28,867 nt of DNA from CAYNXB01 sp964401045 (lineage in GTDB: Bacteria; Pseudomonadota; Alphaproteobacteria; Sphingomonadales; Sphingomonadaceae). A program made the position numbers and the translations under genes. The stretch covers positions 1-28,867 of the forward strand of contig CAYNXB010000031.1 in the NCBI GenBank assembly GCA_964401045.1. Direction: 5' to 3'. Shown piece after piece: positions 6,623 through 13,765 of the stretch. Below the pieces are notes generated by a model that was not told the DNA's origin, did no database searches, and saw nothing but the letters and a program-made list of their open reading frames with translations. Every line of letters begins with the position of its first letter. The first letter of the stretch is position 1.

Positions 6623-7405
6623 TCAGGCCTTGGGAGCCGTCGTCGTGGCCGGGCGCGCCGCAGCGGCCTTGCCGGCCTGCTGGGTCGAAGCCTGGGTCAG
6701 CACGGCAGGCCGCACTGCGCCACGCGAAGTGATGTTCGCCAACACGTCGGTCGAGAAGCCGGTGAGCAGTTCGGCAATCCGCTTGTTGCGCGCCTGCAGC
6801 CAGTTGTAGGCGAGCACCGCCGGCACCGCGACGAGCAGACCGATCGCAGTCATGATCAGCGCTTCACCGACCGGGCCGGCGACCTTGTCGATCGAACCCG
6901 AACCCGAGATCGCGATACCGATCATCGCGCGGTAGATGCCGATAACCGTGCCGAGCAGGCCGACGAACGGCGCGGTCGCGCCGACGGTGGCGAGGAACGA
7001 CAGGCCGCCAGCGAGGCGGGCGTTGATCGAGTTTTCCGAGCGGGCGAGCGAACCATGCATCCACTCGTGCGCCTCGAGGCTGTCGGTCATCTTGCCATGC
7101 TGATCTTCGGCCAGAAGGCCGTCTTCGACAACTTGGCGCCAGGCGCTGTTCTTATCGAGCTTGTTGGCGCCTTCACGCAGGGTGGGGGCGCGCCAGAAAC
7201 CGGCCTGGATGCCCTTGTACTGACGGAAAATGCGGTTCTGCTCCATCAGCTTGGTGATCAGGATGTAGAACGAGCCGACCGACATGATGGCGAGCACGGC
7301 GAAAATCGACCAGGCGATCAGGCCGCCCTGCTTCATGGCGGCTTCGAAACCGAATTCGGTCTGGGGCGCCGCTTCCCCGGCTGCGGCAAGGAGTTCGATA
7401 AGCAT
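6623..7405 (-). CDS. exbB: MotA/TolQ/ExbB proton channel protein
   Basis: This 260-residue inner-membrane protein forms the pentameric channel that works with ExbD to energise TonB. Membrane segments are at about 28-52, 131-163 and 178-204. Between the first two lies a long cytoplasmic loop. The second and third carry the conserved patterns FLATVGATAPFVGLLGTVIGIYRAM and VGEALIMTAIGLLVAVPAVLAYNWL. The C-terminal tail, rich in Ala and Thr, is probably disordered. AAGAGGA sits 10 bases before the ATG. The order tonB, exbB, exbD, exbD on one strand is typical of Xanthomonas and sphingomonad TonB systems. Confidence 0.96.
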   Translation of the reverse strand: MLIELLAAAGEAAPQTEFGFEAAMKQGGLIAWSIFAVLAIMSVGSFYILITKLMEQNRIFRQYKGIQAGFWRAPTLREGANKLDKNSAWRQVVEDGLLAEDQHGKMTDSLEAHEWMHGSLARSENSINARLAGGLSFLATVGATAPFVGLLGTVIGIYRAMIGIAISGSGSIDKVAGPVGEALIMTAIGLLVAVPAVLAYNWLQARNKRIAELLTGFSTDVLANITSRGAVRPAVLTQASTQQAGKAAAARPATTTAPKA

Positions 7406-7435
7406 GCGAGTGGTCCTCTTGAGAAGTTAAAACCA

Positions 7436-7470
7436 AAAACAGCCGCCCGCACTGCGCGGGCGGCTTTAGA
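7436..7470 (-). terminator. Hairpin terminator or attenuator between tonB and exbB
   Basis: A perfect 10-bp stem, agccgcccgc (7441-7450) with gcgggcggct (7456-7465), has a 5-base loop. On the minus strand it is followed by GTTTTTGGTTTT. It sits 3 bases beyond the tonB stop and before exbB. It could end part of the transcripts after tonB, with exbB reached by readthrough or from its own promoter. Confidence 0.75.
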
Positions 7471-7473
7471 AGC

Positions 7474-8124
7474 CTAGTTGAGCTGATACACGATGGTGGT
7501 CGACCAACTGGCCGAAACCGGGTTGCCGCCGTCGTTGAGCGCAGGATCGAACCGTGCGTAACGCTGCATGCCCTGGCACGCAGCCTCGTCGAGCACGCTC
7601 GACCCGCTCGAGCTCGACACGCTGCATGCATCGACGCGGCCTTCGGCATTGACCGTCACACGGACGCCGACGCGGCCTTCCGTCCCTTCGCGCAGAGCGC
7701 GAGCGGGGTAGTTGGACTGAATGCGCCCGGCCCAGCTCGACTGCCCCTTCGGACGCACACCGCGAGCCTGCGAAGGCGCGGGCGGCGGCGGCGGAGCCAC
7801 CGGACGGGCGATCGGAATCACCGGCGCCGGAGGAGGCGGCGTCGTCACCACCTGCACAGGCGGGGGAGCGACGCTGATATTGATCGGGGGCGGAGGCGCC
7901 ACGATCGGCGGGGGAGGCGTATCCGGCTCCGGTGGAGGCGGCTCCTCCGGAGGCTTCTCCTCAGGCTCTTCGATATCGACCGTCGTCACCCGCTCGATAG
8001 CCTTTTTCACGGCCGAATAGGCCAGGCCGGTGACGAGCGCGTAACCGACGGCGACGTGAATGAGCGCAACGATAACAATAGCGACAACACGATTGCCGCT
8101 CATTTTTTGGTCAGCGTAAGCCAT
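7474..8124 (-). CDS. tonB: TonB energy transducer
   Basis: This 216-residue protein spans the periplasm to pass energy from ExbB/ExbD to outer-membrane receptors. The membrane anchor (about 11-35) contains His23 in LIHVAVGYAL, equivalent to the essential His20 of E. coli TonB. Residues 51-117 are proline-rich, with an acidic EEPEEKPPEEPPPPEP start, as expected for a periplasm-spanning arm. The C-terminal domain (about 128-216) has SNYPARALREGTEGRVGVRVTV and RFDPALNDG and ends in a beta strand. Cysteines 167 and 183 may pair. The start MAYADQ was preferred over the Met at residue 8 because GGAG lies upstream and sphingomonad TonB proteins commonly begin this way. It is first in the cluster. 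Confidence 0.96.
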   Translation of the reverse strand: MAYADQKMSGNRVVAIVIVALIHVAVGYALVTGLAYSAVKKAIERVTTVDIEEPEEKPPEEPPPPEPDTPPPPIVAPPPPINISVAPPPVQVVTTPPPPAPVIPIARPVAPPPPPAPSQARGVRPKGQSSWAGRIQSNYPARALREGTEGRVGVRVTVNAEGRVDACSVSSSSGSSVLDEAACQGMQRYARFDPALNDGGNPVSASWSTTIVYQLN

Positions 8125-8149
8125 CCAGCCGCATCACTCCATAACAATC

Positions 8150-8262
8150 GCCGGGCGATACCCGGCCCTGAGCCAGAATCAGGATCGTATCCTGACAGGC
8201 TACAGCGAGACTTGTCCACCCTGCCGGTGTTACCGGAATGCCCGTCCCCGATCCGAAGGATC
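8150..8262. promoter_or_regulatory. Cluster of short palindromes in the tonB leader
   Basis: Four inverted repeats are visible. GCCGGG-N5-CCCGGC is at 8150-8166. TCAGGAT-CGT-ATCCTGA is at 8179-8195. CCGGT-GTT-ACCGG is at 8224-8236. GATCC-GAA-GGATC is at 8250-8262. Three share a 3-base centre. The 7-3-7 element is the best operator candidate. I do not recognise a Fur or Irr box among them. Confidence 0.4.
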
Positions 8263-8286
8263 AGCGCGGGCCGAGGCCATGTTTAT

Positions 8287-8315
8287 ATTATGTAGCCCCA
8301 GTCGGTGGGCGTCTT
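8287..8315 (-). promoter_or_regulatory. Candidate tonB promoter
   Basis: On the minus strand, CATAAT (8292-8287) matches five of six -10 bases. It lies 17 bases after AAGACG (8315-8310), which matches only GAC of the -35. This would give a leader of about 155 bases before tonB, containing the palindromes. It lies in the most AT-rich patch of the region. Confidence 0.35.
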
Positions 8316-8436
8316 AGCGACGATGATCGGGTTCGGCAAACGCTTTATCCGTTAACGCGGGATTCAGCGCTGGTTGCCTTGAACAGCCGTCCTATAGAGG
8401 CACAATTACGCCCGCAAACGGTTGAGAGAACGAGCT

Positions 8437-9303
8437 ATGCGACAGGCATTTTCCAGCCTTCTTCGGGCCCCGCTCGCGCTGGCGCTGGCCGGTTGCTCGA
8501 GCGGGCTGCTCGGCGCTTCGTCCACCCCTCCGCCAGCTGCGCCCCCTTTGACATATGCCGATGTCGCCAGCCTCGCCGACGCCGCAGAGATGATAGCGCG
8601 GGTCAAAATTAGCGACCAGACTCAGGTCGAGGCAGAACGAGCGCCCGGGCTCGAGCCCGGAAACGCACGGCTCTATATAGAGGCGGACACCGAGGCCCTG
8701 CTGTACGGTAGAGGTGCGCTCGCGGGATCCGTGGCCTATCTCGCCGATGTGCCGCTCGGTCCCAAGGGCAAGCCGCCCAAGCTCAAGAAGCAGCGCATGC
8801 TGGTGTTCGCGCGCCCGGTTGCCGGCAATACTGCCCGGCTGCAACTCGTCGGCCCGAATACGCAATTGCCGGCGAGCCCTGAGCTCGAAGCGCAAGTGCG
8901 AACAATCGCCACCCAGCTCGCCGCAGCCGATTCTCCGCCACGCGTGATGGGAATCCACGATGCGTTGTGGGTGCCGGGCAATCTCTCCGGCGAATCCGAA
9001 ACGCAACTGTTCCTCGATACCAAGTCCGGTTCACCGGTGACGCTGTCGATCGTGCGCCGGCCCGGCCAGGACCCGCAGTGGGGCGTGTCATGGAGCGAAG
9101 TGGTCGACCAGTCGGCCCGTCCACCGGAGAAGGACACGCTCGAATGGTACCGCCTGGCGTGCTTCCTGCCCGCGACGCTTCCGCCCCGCGCGGTGCTTTC
9201 GCGCGATCCGCAGGTGCGCACCGAGGCAGGGCGCGACTACGCGCTGGTCGTACGCGATCTCGGCCCCTGCGAGCGCACGTTGCCCGCCCCGATCCTCCCC
9301 TGA
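8437..9303 (+). CDS. Conserved hypothetical lipoprotein
   Basis: This 288-residue protein has a lipoprotein signal peptide ending in the lipobox LAGC (Cys20), so it is likely anchored in the outer membrane. A Ser/Pro linker follows, then a helix with ADVASLADAAEMIARVKI. A central domain contains LYIEADTEALLYGRG, VAYLADVPLGPKGKPPKLKKQRMLVFARPV and LWVPGNLSGESETQLFLDT. The C-terminal part has Cys242 and Cys278, possibly disulfide-bonded. Sphingomonads appear to carry similar proteins next to homoserine dehydrogenase, but I know no function. ATG at 8437 was chosen over TTG at 8422 because GAGAG lies eight bases upstream and the signal peptide is then of normal length. Confidence 0.8.
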   Translation: MRQAFSSLLRAPLALALAGCSSGLLGASSTPPPAAPPLTYADVASLADAAEMIARVKISDQTQVEAERAPGLEPGNARLYIEADTEALLYGRGALAGSVAYLADVPLGPKGKPPKLKKQRMLVFARPVAGNTARLQLVGPNTQLPASPELEAQVRTIATQLAAADSPPRVMGIHDALWVPGNLSGESETQLFLDTKSGSPVTLSIVRRPGQDPQWGVSWSEVVDQSARPPEKDTLEWYRLACFLPATLPPRAVLSRDPQVRTEAGRDYALVVRDLGPCERTLPAPILP

Positions 9304-9368
9304 GGCCTTGCGGTAACCTGGTCCGGCCCGTAACGCGCCGCAACCGACGGTAAGGGGGTCACGACGAA

Positions 9369-10676
9369 ATGGCCGAGGAACTGAAGATCGCGCTTGCGGG
9401 CCTGGGCACGGTCGGCGCCGGCGTGATTCGGCTGCTCGATGCCAACGGATCGCTGATCGCCGGGCGCGCCGGCGCCCGGATCGCGATTTCCGCGGTCAGC
9501 GCGCGCGACCGCGCCAAGGATCGCGGCGTCGACCTCTCCCCGTTCGCCTGGGAGGACGATATGACTGCGCTCGCCGCGCGTTCCGACGTGGACGTCGTGG
9601 TGGAGCTGGTGGGCGGCGCCGACGGTCCCGCGCTGACCGCCGCCCGCAATGCGATCGCCGCGGGCAAGGCGCTGGTCACAGCCAACAAGGCGATGATCGC
9701 CCACCACGGGATGGAGCTTGCCGAAGCGGCCGAACGCGCCGGCGTGGCGCTCAAGTTCGAAGCAGCGGTCGGTGGCGGCATCCCGGTGATCAAGGGCCTG
9801 CGCGAAGGCACTGCGGCCAACGCGCTCGAACGGGTCTACGGGATACTCAACGGCACCTGCAATTTCATCCTCTCGACGATGGAAGACACCGGGCGCGACT
9901 TCGCCGACGTTCTCGCCGAGGCGCAACGGCTCGGATATGCCGAGGCGGACCCGACATTCGACGTCGAAGGGGTCGATACAGCGCACAAGCTGGCGATCCT
10001 CGCCGCTATCGCGTTCGGCAGCCGGATCGATTTCCCGGCCATCTCGGTCGAGGGCATTGCCCGCATTCGCGCAGCCGACATCGAGCAGGCGGCGACGCTT
10101 GGCTACGTGATCCGCCTGCTAGGCTTCGCCGAAACGGAGCGCGATGCAGCGGGTGAGATCCGCCTGTTCCAGCGGGTGCAACCGTACTTGGTGCCGCGCG
10201 ACCATCCCCTTGCGAGCGTCGATGGCGCGACCAACGCAGTCGTTGCCGAAGGCAATTTCGCCGGCCGGCTGCTGTTCCAGGGCGCCGGTGCGGGCGACGG
10301 CCCGACCGCGAGCGCGGTGGTCGCCGACCTGATCGATATCGCGCGCGGGGATACCGGGGCGCCGTTCTCGCTCCCCGCTGCTGCGCTTGCGACCTTGCCC
10401 CGCGCCGAAACCGGCCATCGCCGCAGCCGCGCCTATTTGCGCTTCAGCGTCGCCGACCGGCCTGGCGTGCTGGCCGAGATCACCGCCGCGATGCGCGACG
10501 CGGGGGTCTCGATCGAGAGCCTGATCCAGAAAGGGCGCCCAGAGGAATGCGGCGAAGTGCTGGTCGCGATCGTCACCCACGAGGGGCCGGAGCGCTGCGT
10601 GAGCGAAGCAGTGTCGCTGCTCGAGCAATCCCCAAGCCTGACCGAGCCGCCGCTCGTGATGCATCTGCTGGGCTGA
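9369..10676 (+). CDS. hom: Homoserine dehydrogenase
   Basis: This 435-residue enzyme reduces aspartate semialdehyde to homoserine in threonine and methionine synthesis. The nucleotide-binding fold starts with IALAGLGTVGAGVIRLL (7-23). TANKAMI (104-110) follows. The catalytic region contains GILNGTCNFIL (158-168) and DVEGVDTAHKLAILAAIAFG (198-217), with the conserved Asp/Lys of DTAHK. A C-terminal ACT domain begins near 355 (YLRFSVADRPGVLAEI), which usually gives feedback control by threonine. Length and domain order are those of the monofunctional bacterial enzyme without an aspartokinase. AAGGGGGT lies upstream of the ATG. It is followed in the same frame by uppP after a single stop codon. 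Confidence 0.97.
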   Translation: MAEELKIALAGLGTVGAGVIRLLDANGSLIAGRAGARIAISAVSARDRAKDRGVDLSPFAWEDDMTALAARSDVDVVVELVGGADGPALTAARNAIAAGKALVTANKAMIAHHGMELAEAAERAGVALKFEAAVGGGIPVIKGLREGTAANALERVYGILNGTCNFILSTMEDTGRDFADVLAEAQRLGYAEADPTFDVEGVDTAHKLAILAAIAFGSRIDFPAISVEGIARIRAADIEQAATLGYVIRLLGFAETERDAAGEIRLFQRVQPYLVPRDHPLASVDGATNAVVAEGNFAGRLLFQGAGAGDGPTASAVVADLIDIARGDTGAPFSLPAAALATLPRAETGHRRSRAYLRFSVADRPGVLAEITAAMRDAGVSIESLIQKGRPEECGEVLVAIVTHEGPERCVSEAVSLLEQSPSLTEPPLVMHLLG

Positions 10677-10682
10677 CGGGCG

Positions 10683-11504
10683 TTGGGAGAAACGATCACC
10701 GCGATCCTGCTCGGCATTGTCGAGGGGCTGACCGAGTTCATCCCGGTTTCCTCCACGGGGCACCTGATCCTCGCCACGGAGCTGTTCGGCTACGACGCCG
10801 GTCAATGGGCGATGTTCAACGTCGTGATCCAGCTCGGCGCGATCCTCGCGGTCGTGGTGCAATACTGGCGCACTTTCTGGGATGCCGGGATCGGCGTGCT
10901 CAAGCTCGAGCGCCAGGGCCTGCTGTTCCTGCGCAACCTGCTGGTGGCGTTCCTGCCCTCGGCGGTGCTGGGACTGCTGCTGAAGGACTACATCGACGTG
11001 ATGCTCGGCAGCCCGACGATCGTGTGCTGGGCGTTGATCGCCGGCGGCATAGCGATCCTCGGCATCGAGAAGGCTGCCCGACCTGCCACTGGCCCGACCG
11101 GTGAGCGAGGCGTGGCCGAGATGCCGCTGAGGCAGGCGATCGGGGTCGGATTTGCCCAATGCCTCGCGATGATCCCCGGGGTGAGCCGGTCTGGTGCGAC
11201 GATCATGGGCGCGCTGGCGATGGGCGTCGGCCGCAAGACCGCCGCCGAGTTCTCGTTCTTCCTCGCCGTGCCCACGATGCTCGGCGCATCGGCCCTCGAA
11301 CTGATCGATTCGAGCACCGAAGTGCATCCTGCATCGACCGTCGGGTGGGACGAGATCGCGATTGGCTTCGTGGTCTCGTTCGTGGTCGCGCTGTTCGTGA
11401 TCCGCGTGTTCGTCCGTTACGTCAGCCGCCACGGGTTCGCACCGTTTGCATGGTATCGCATTGTGGCCGGGGTGGCCGCCTTGCTGTGGTTGAGCACTCG
11501 CTAA
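10683..11504 (+). CDS. uppP: Undecaprenyl-diphosphatase (BacA/UppP)
   Basis: This 273-residue multi-pass inner-membrane phosphatase recycles the undecaprenyl-PP lipid carrier for peptidoglycan and other surface polymers, and confers some bacitracin resistance. The two active-site motifs are intact: EGLTEFIPVSSTGH (14-27), matching E. coli Glu17, Glu21, Ser27 and His30, and PGVSRSGAT (165-173), with the catalytic Arg. The start is a TTG six bases after the hom stop codon. It is the only possible start before the conserved ILLGIVEGL, because the hom stop lies in the same frame. The N-terminus is then three residues shorter than in E. coli. The weak upstream ribosome site suggests translation coupled to hom. 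Confidence 0.95.
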   Translation: MGETITAILLGIVEGLTEFIPVSSTGHLILATELFGYDAGQWAMFNVVIQLGAILAVVVQYWRTFWDAGIGVLKLERQGLLFLRNLLVAFLPSAVLGLLLKDYIDVMLGSPTIVCWALIAGGIAILGIEKAARPATGPTGERGVAEMPLRQAIGVGFAQCLAMIPGVSRSGATIMGALAMGVGRKTAAEFSFFLAVPTMLGASALELIDSSTEVHPASTVGWDEIAIGFVVSFVVALFVIRVFVRYVSRHGFAPFAWYRIVAGVAALLWLSTR

Positions 11505-11573
11505 CGTCGATTCGCCGCATTCGCGGAACCAACGCGCGACCAGACGATTGGAAGCGACTGGAGTTGTCGCCAG

Positions 11574-11605
11574 GGCGCTCCGATAGGGACGTGTCTGGGA
11601 GCGCC
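11574..11605 (+). promoter_or_regulatory. Inverted repeat spanning the candidate promoter of the second lipoprotein
   Basis: GGCGCTCC (11574-11581) and GGAGCGCC (11598-11605) form a perfect 8-bp inverted repeat around a 16-base core that contains GATAGGGAC. It could be an operator over the promoter or a 5' leader hairpin. No such repeat surrounds the similar block at 1450. Confidence 0.4.
11580..11590 (+). promoter_or_regulatory. Candidate promoter block CCGATAGGGAC
   Basis: This matches the block at 1450-1460 at 10 of 11 bases and lies 63 bases from the GATAGG to the ATG of the second acidic lipoprotein. The preceding bases (GTTGT, GGCGCT) are also similar to those at 1430-1448. Confidence 0.35.
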
Positions 11606-11644
11606 ATCGCTTCCGGAACCAAATCAGCATTAGGGGAATGATCC

Positions 11645-11908
11645 ATGAAAAAGGTTTTCAAGAGCGCGATTCTCGCTTCGGTCGCAGCAGCCGGTCTCAG
11701 CCTCGCCGCGTGCGATGGCCCGCAGGAGAACGCTGCCGAAGACGCCGGTGAGCAGAACGCCGAAGCGGTGACCGATCAGGCCGAAGCCGCGGCCGACGCC
11801 GGCCAGATCACCGACACGCAGGCCCAAGCCGCGACGGACAAGGCCGAAGCCAGCGCCGACGCCGCCGAGAAGCAGGGTGAAGCCGCGGACAACGCCGCGG
11901 GCCAGTAA
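11645..11908 (+). CDS. Small acidic lipoprotein (paralogue of the one at 1509)
   Basis: This 87-residue protein of unknown function starts MKK. Its signal peptide ends in LAAC (Cys23). The mature part is almost entirely Ala, Glu, Asp, Gln and Thr and ends NAAGQ. Repeats such as QAEAAADAGQ and DKAEASADAAEK suggest a single long acidic helix, possibly a coiled coil. The residue after the cysteine is Asp, which in E. coli is the signal to stay in the inner membrane; the paralogue at 1509 has Gly there. AGGGGA (11632-11637) is seven bases before the ATG. A strong terminator follows, so it is probably a separate transcript from uppP. Confidence 0.85.
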   Translation: MKKVFKSAILASVAAAGLSLAACDGPQENAAEDAGEQNAEAVTDQAEAAADAGQITDTQAQAATDKAEASADAAEKQGEAADNAAGQ

Positions 11909-11933
11909 GCCCGGTTCATGCCCATTTCGAAGG

Positions 11934-11969
11934 CCGGCCTCGGGAGCGATCCCGGGCCGGTTTTCTTTT
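11934..11969 (+). terminator. Rho-independent terminator
   Basis: ccggcctcggga (11934-11945) pairs with tcccgggccgg (11950-11960) with one bulged T and a GCGA loop, and is followed by TTTTCTTTT. It lies 25 bases after the lipoprotein stop. The minus-strand side has no T-run, so it gives little help to the convergent phhA. Confidence 0.88.
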
Positions 11970-11976
11970 GGACCCG

Positions 11977-12915
11977 CTAGACCGGCGCCGCATCCGACCC
12001 GCGGCCACCGCGCAGGTGGTATTCCTGGCTGCCGCGGTGGAGCACGTCATCGACGTCGATCACCGCTGCGTTGGCATAAGTGAACCCGGCATCGAGGTTG
12101 CGGTAGAGGCGGTCGAAATCGCGCTCGACGGTCTGGTGATAGAGATCCTGAAAGCTCTCGATCACGAAGTAGGTCGGCTGCAGGTCGCTGATCACGTAAT
12201 CGGTGCGCATCGCCCGGTCGACGTTGAGCATGATCCGATTGGGCGACCTCGCCTCCAGCGCAAACACGGCCTCTCGCGGGCCGGAGAGGATGCCGGCGCC
12301 GTAGATGCGCAGCTCGCCCGCCTCCAGCATCAGCCCGAACTCGACTGTGTACCAGTAGAGCGCACCAAGCGCCTTTAGGCGGTTGTAGCGCATCGCCTTC
12401 CATCCGGCCCGGCCGTATTCCTGCATATAGTCCGCGAACACCGGATCGGTCAGCAGCGGCACGTGGCCGAACACGTCGTGGAAGACGTCCGGCTCTTGGA
12501 TATAGTCGAACGTCTCGCGGGTGCGAATGAAGTTGCCGGCGGGAAAGCGGCGATTGGCGAGGTGCCAGAAGAACACGTGATCGGGGATCAACATCGGCAC
12601 CGGCACCACGCTCCATCCCGTGAGCGCGCCAAGCTCTGCCGACAGTCGCTCGAACTCAGGCACGCCTCCGCGATTCAGGTGGAGCTTCTGCAGGCCGGCC
12701 ATGAACGCGCCGCATGCACGGCCAGGCAGCACGTCCATCTGCCGTTCGAAGAGGGCGTTCCAGATCGCGTCGTCTTCGGACGAGTAGTCGCGCTGCTTCG
12801 GCTCGATCCAATCCTCGCCGACGTGCGCCGGCCGCTGGAGCGGCGCGGTGAATACCTCGGCGGGCAAGCGCGGCAGCCTGTAAAAGTCGGTTGTCGGTTC
12901 GACGATCGTGGACAT
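11977..12915 (-). CDS. phhA: Phenylalanine 4-monooxygenase
   Basis: This 312-residue iron- and tetrahydropterin-dependent enzyme converts phenylalanine to tyrosine, for catabolism and possibly pigment. The iron ligands are visible: His146 and His151 in FHDVFGHVP, and Glu192 in YWYTVEFGL. Other family marks are PVPMLIPDHVFFWHLANRRFP and ILSGPREAVFALE near the pterin site. There is no N-terminal regulatory ACT domain, as usual in bacteria. The frame is open back to 13005, but the ATG at 12915 (MSTIVEP) was chosen because the longer version would overlap the divergent PPK2 gene and add unrelated residues. No pterin carbinolamine dehydratase is next to it. Confidence 0.95.
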   Translation of the reverse strand: MSTIVEPTTDFYRLPRLPAEVFTAPLQRPAHVGEDWIEPKQRDYSSEDDAIWNALFERQMDVLPGRACGAFMAGLQKLHLNRGGVPEFERLSAELGALTGWSVVPVPMLIPDHVFFWHLANRRFPAGNFIRTRETFDYIQEPDVFHDVFGHVPLLTDPVFADYMQEYGRAGWKAMRYNRLKALGALYWYTVEFGLMLEAGELRIYGAGILSGPREAVFALEARSPNRIMLNVDRAMRTDYVISDLQPTYFVIESFQDLYHQTVERDFDRLYRNLDAGFTYANAAVIDVDDVLHRGSQEYHLRGGRGSDAAPV

Positions 12916-12985
12916 GGTTTCAGTTGCAACCTTATCATGCGGCCAATGGGCTGACAAACCCACGGCGCGCGCGCACATAGGCGGG

Positions 12986-13765
12986 ATGAAAGCGTTGAAA
13001 CGCAAGCATTACGAAAAGCTGCTCAAGCCGATGCAGCGCGAATTGGTGGCAATGGCGCGCTGGGCGGGCGCGACCGGCGCGCGCATCGTGGTGCTGTTCG
13101 AAGGCCGCGACACCGCCGGCAAAGGCGGCGCAATCGGCGCGATCAGCCAGGTGCTCAATCCGCGCCAGTGCCGGGTGGTGGCCCTGTCCAGGCCGAGCGA
13201 GCGCGAGGCGGGGCAATGGTATTTCCAGCGCTACGTCGCGCATTTGCCCAGCGCGGGTGAAATCATGTTGTTCGACCGCAGCTGGTACAACCGCGCAGGG
13301 GTGGAGCAAGTGATGGGTTTCGCCAACGAAGCCCAGGTCACCGCGTTCCTCGCGCAAGTTCCCGCCTTCGAACAACAGTTGATCGATGACGGCATCCTGC
13401 TGTTCAAATACTGGCTGGCGACCGACCAGGAGGAACAGGATCAGCGGCTCAAGGAACGGCTCGACGATCCGCTCAAGCGGTGGAAGCTGTCGCCGATCGA
13501 CCTCGCCGCACGCGAAAAATACGCCGCCTACACCGAGGCGCGGGAGGCGATGCTGCGCGCCAGCCACGCGCCGCACGCGCCATGGACTCTCGTCGATTTC
13601 AATGACCAGAGGCGCGGACGCCTGACGCTTATCCGTAACCTGCTGGACCGGTTGCCGGACACGACCGTGCCGATCGAAGACGTGGTGCTGTCGCCACTAG
13701 CCGACGAACCGCAGCGGGAGAGCTACTCGGTGATAGAGCCACTGCCGCCGTTCCCGGCCGGCTAG
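12986..13765 (+). CDS. ppk2: Polyphosphate kinase 2 family protein
   Basis: This 259-residue cytoplasmic kinase moves phosphate between polyphosphate and nucleotides, usually making ATP or GTP from the diphosphate. It is a single PPK2 domain. Walker A is FEGRDTAGKGG (38-48). Walker B is LFDRSWYNR (95-103). The lid region contains DDPLKRWKLSP, and the C-terminal helical part has WTLVDFNDQRRGRL. The ATG at 12986 is preceded by GGCGGG. Class (ADP or AMP acceptor) cannot be fixed by eye, but the one-domain form and motif set fit the nucleoside-diphosphate type. It is divergent from phhA over 70 bases and convergent with the N-acetyltransferase gene, with the two stop codons overlapping in CTAG. 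Confidence 0.92.
   Translation: MKALKRKHYEKLLKPMQRELVAMARWAGATGARIVVLFEGRDTAGKGGAIGAISQVLNPRQCRVVALSRPSEREAGQWYFQRYVAHLPSAGEIMLFDRSWYNRAGVEQVMGFANEAQVTAFLAQVPAFEQQLIDDGILLFKYWLATDQEEQDQRLKERLDDPLKRWKLSPIDLAAREKYAAYTEAREAMLRASHAPHAPWTLVDFNDQRRGRLTLIRNLLDRLPDTTVPIEDVVLSPLADEPQRESYSVIEPLPPFPAG

Larger units (their letters stand above)
8125..8436. other. Non-coding region between tonB and the lipoprotein gene
   Basis: This 312-base divergent region holds no believable gene. It contains the tonB leader, with several short palindromes between 8150 and 8262, a candidate tonB promoter near 8287-8315, and the upstream region of the lipoprotein gene. The plus-strand half near 8371-8400 has TGGTTG and TATAGA at 16-base spacing, which may be the lipoprotein promoter but is weak. 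Confidence 0.6.

Noticed and set aside
8056..8612. Short plus-strand frames in the tonB upstream region
   Set aside because: They overlap tonB or the lipoprotein start, lack ribosome sites, and their translations look random.
11525..11545. GGAACC sequences resembling the EcfG general-stress -35 near the lipoprotein genes
   Set aside because: No CGTT-type -10 lies at the required 16-17 bases after any of them.
10119..11630. A 503-codon minus-strand frame opposite hom and uppP
   Set aside because: It is antisense to two well-supported enzymes and has the biased composition of a shadow frame.
12916..12985. GTTGCAAC palindrome and TTGTCA box between phhA and ppk2
   Set aside because: The boxes do not combine at good spacing into a promoter for either gene, so I did not call one.
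12916..13005. Longer N-terminus for phenylalanine hydroxylase starting at 13005
   Set aside because: It would overlap the PPK2 start, and the extra 30 residues do not resemble the family.
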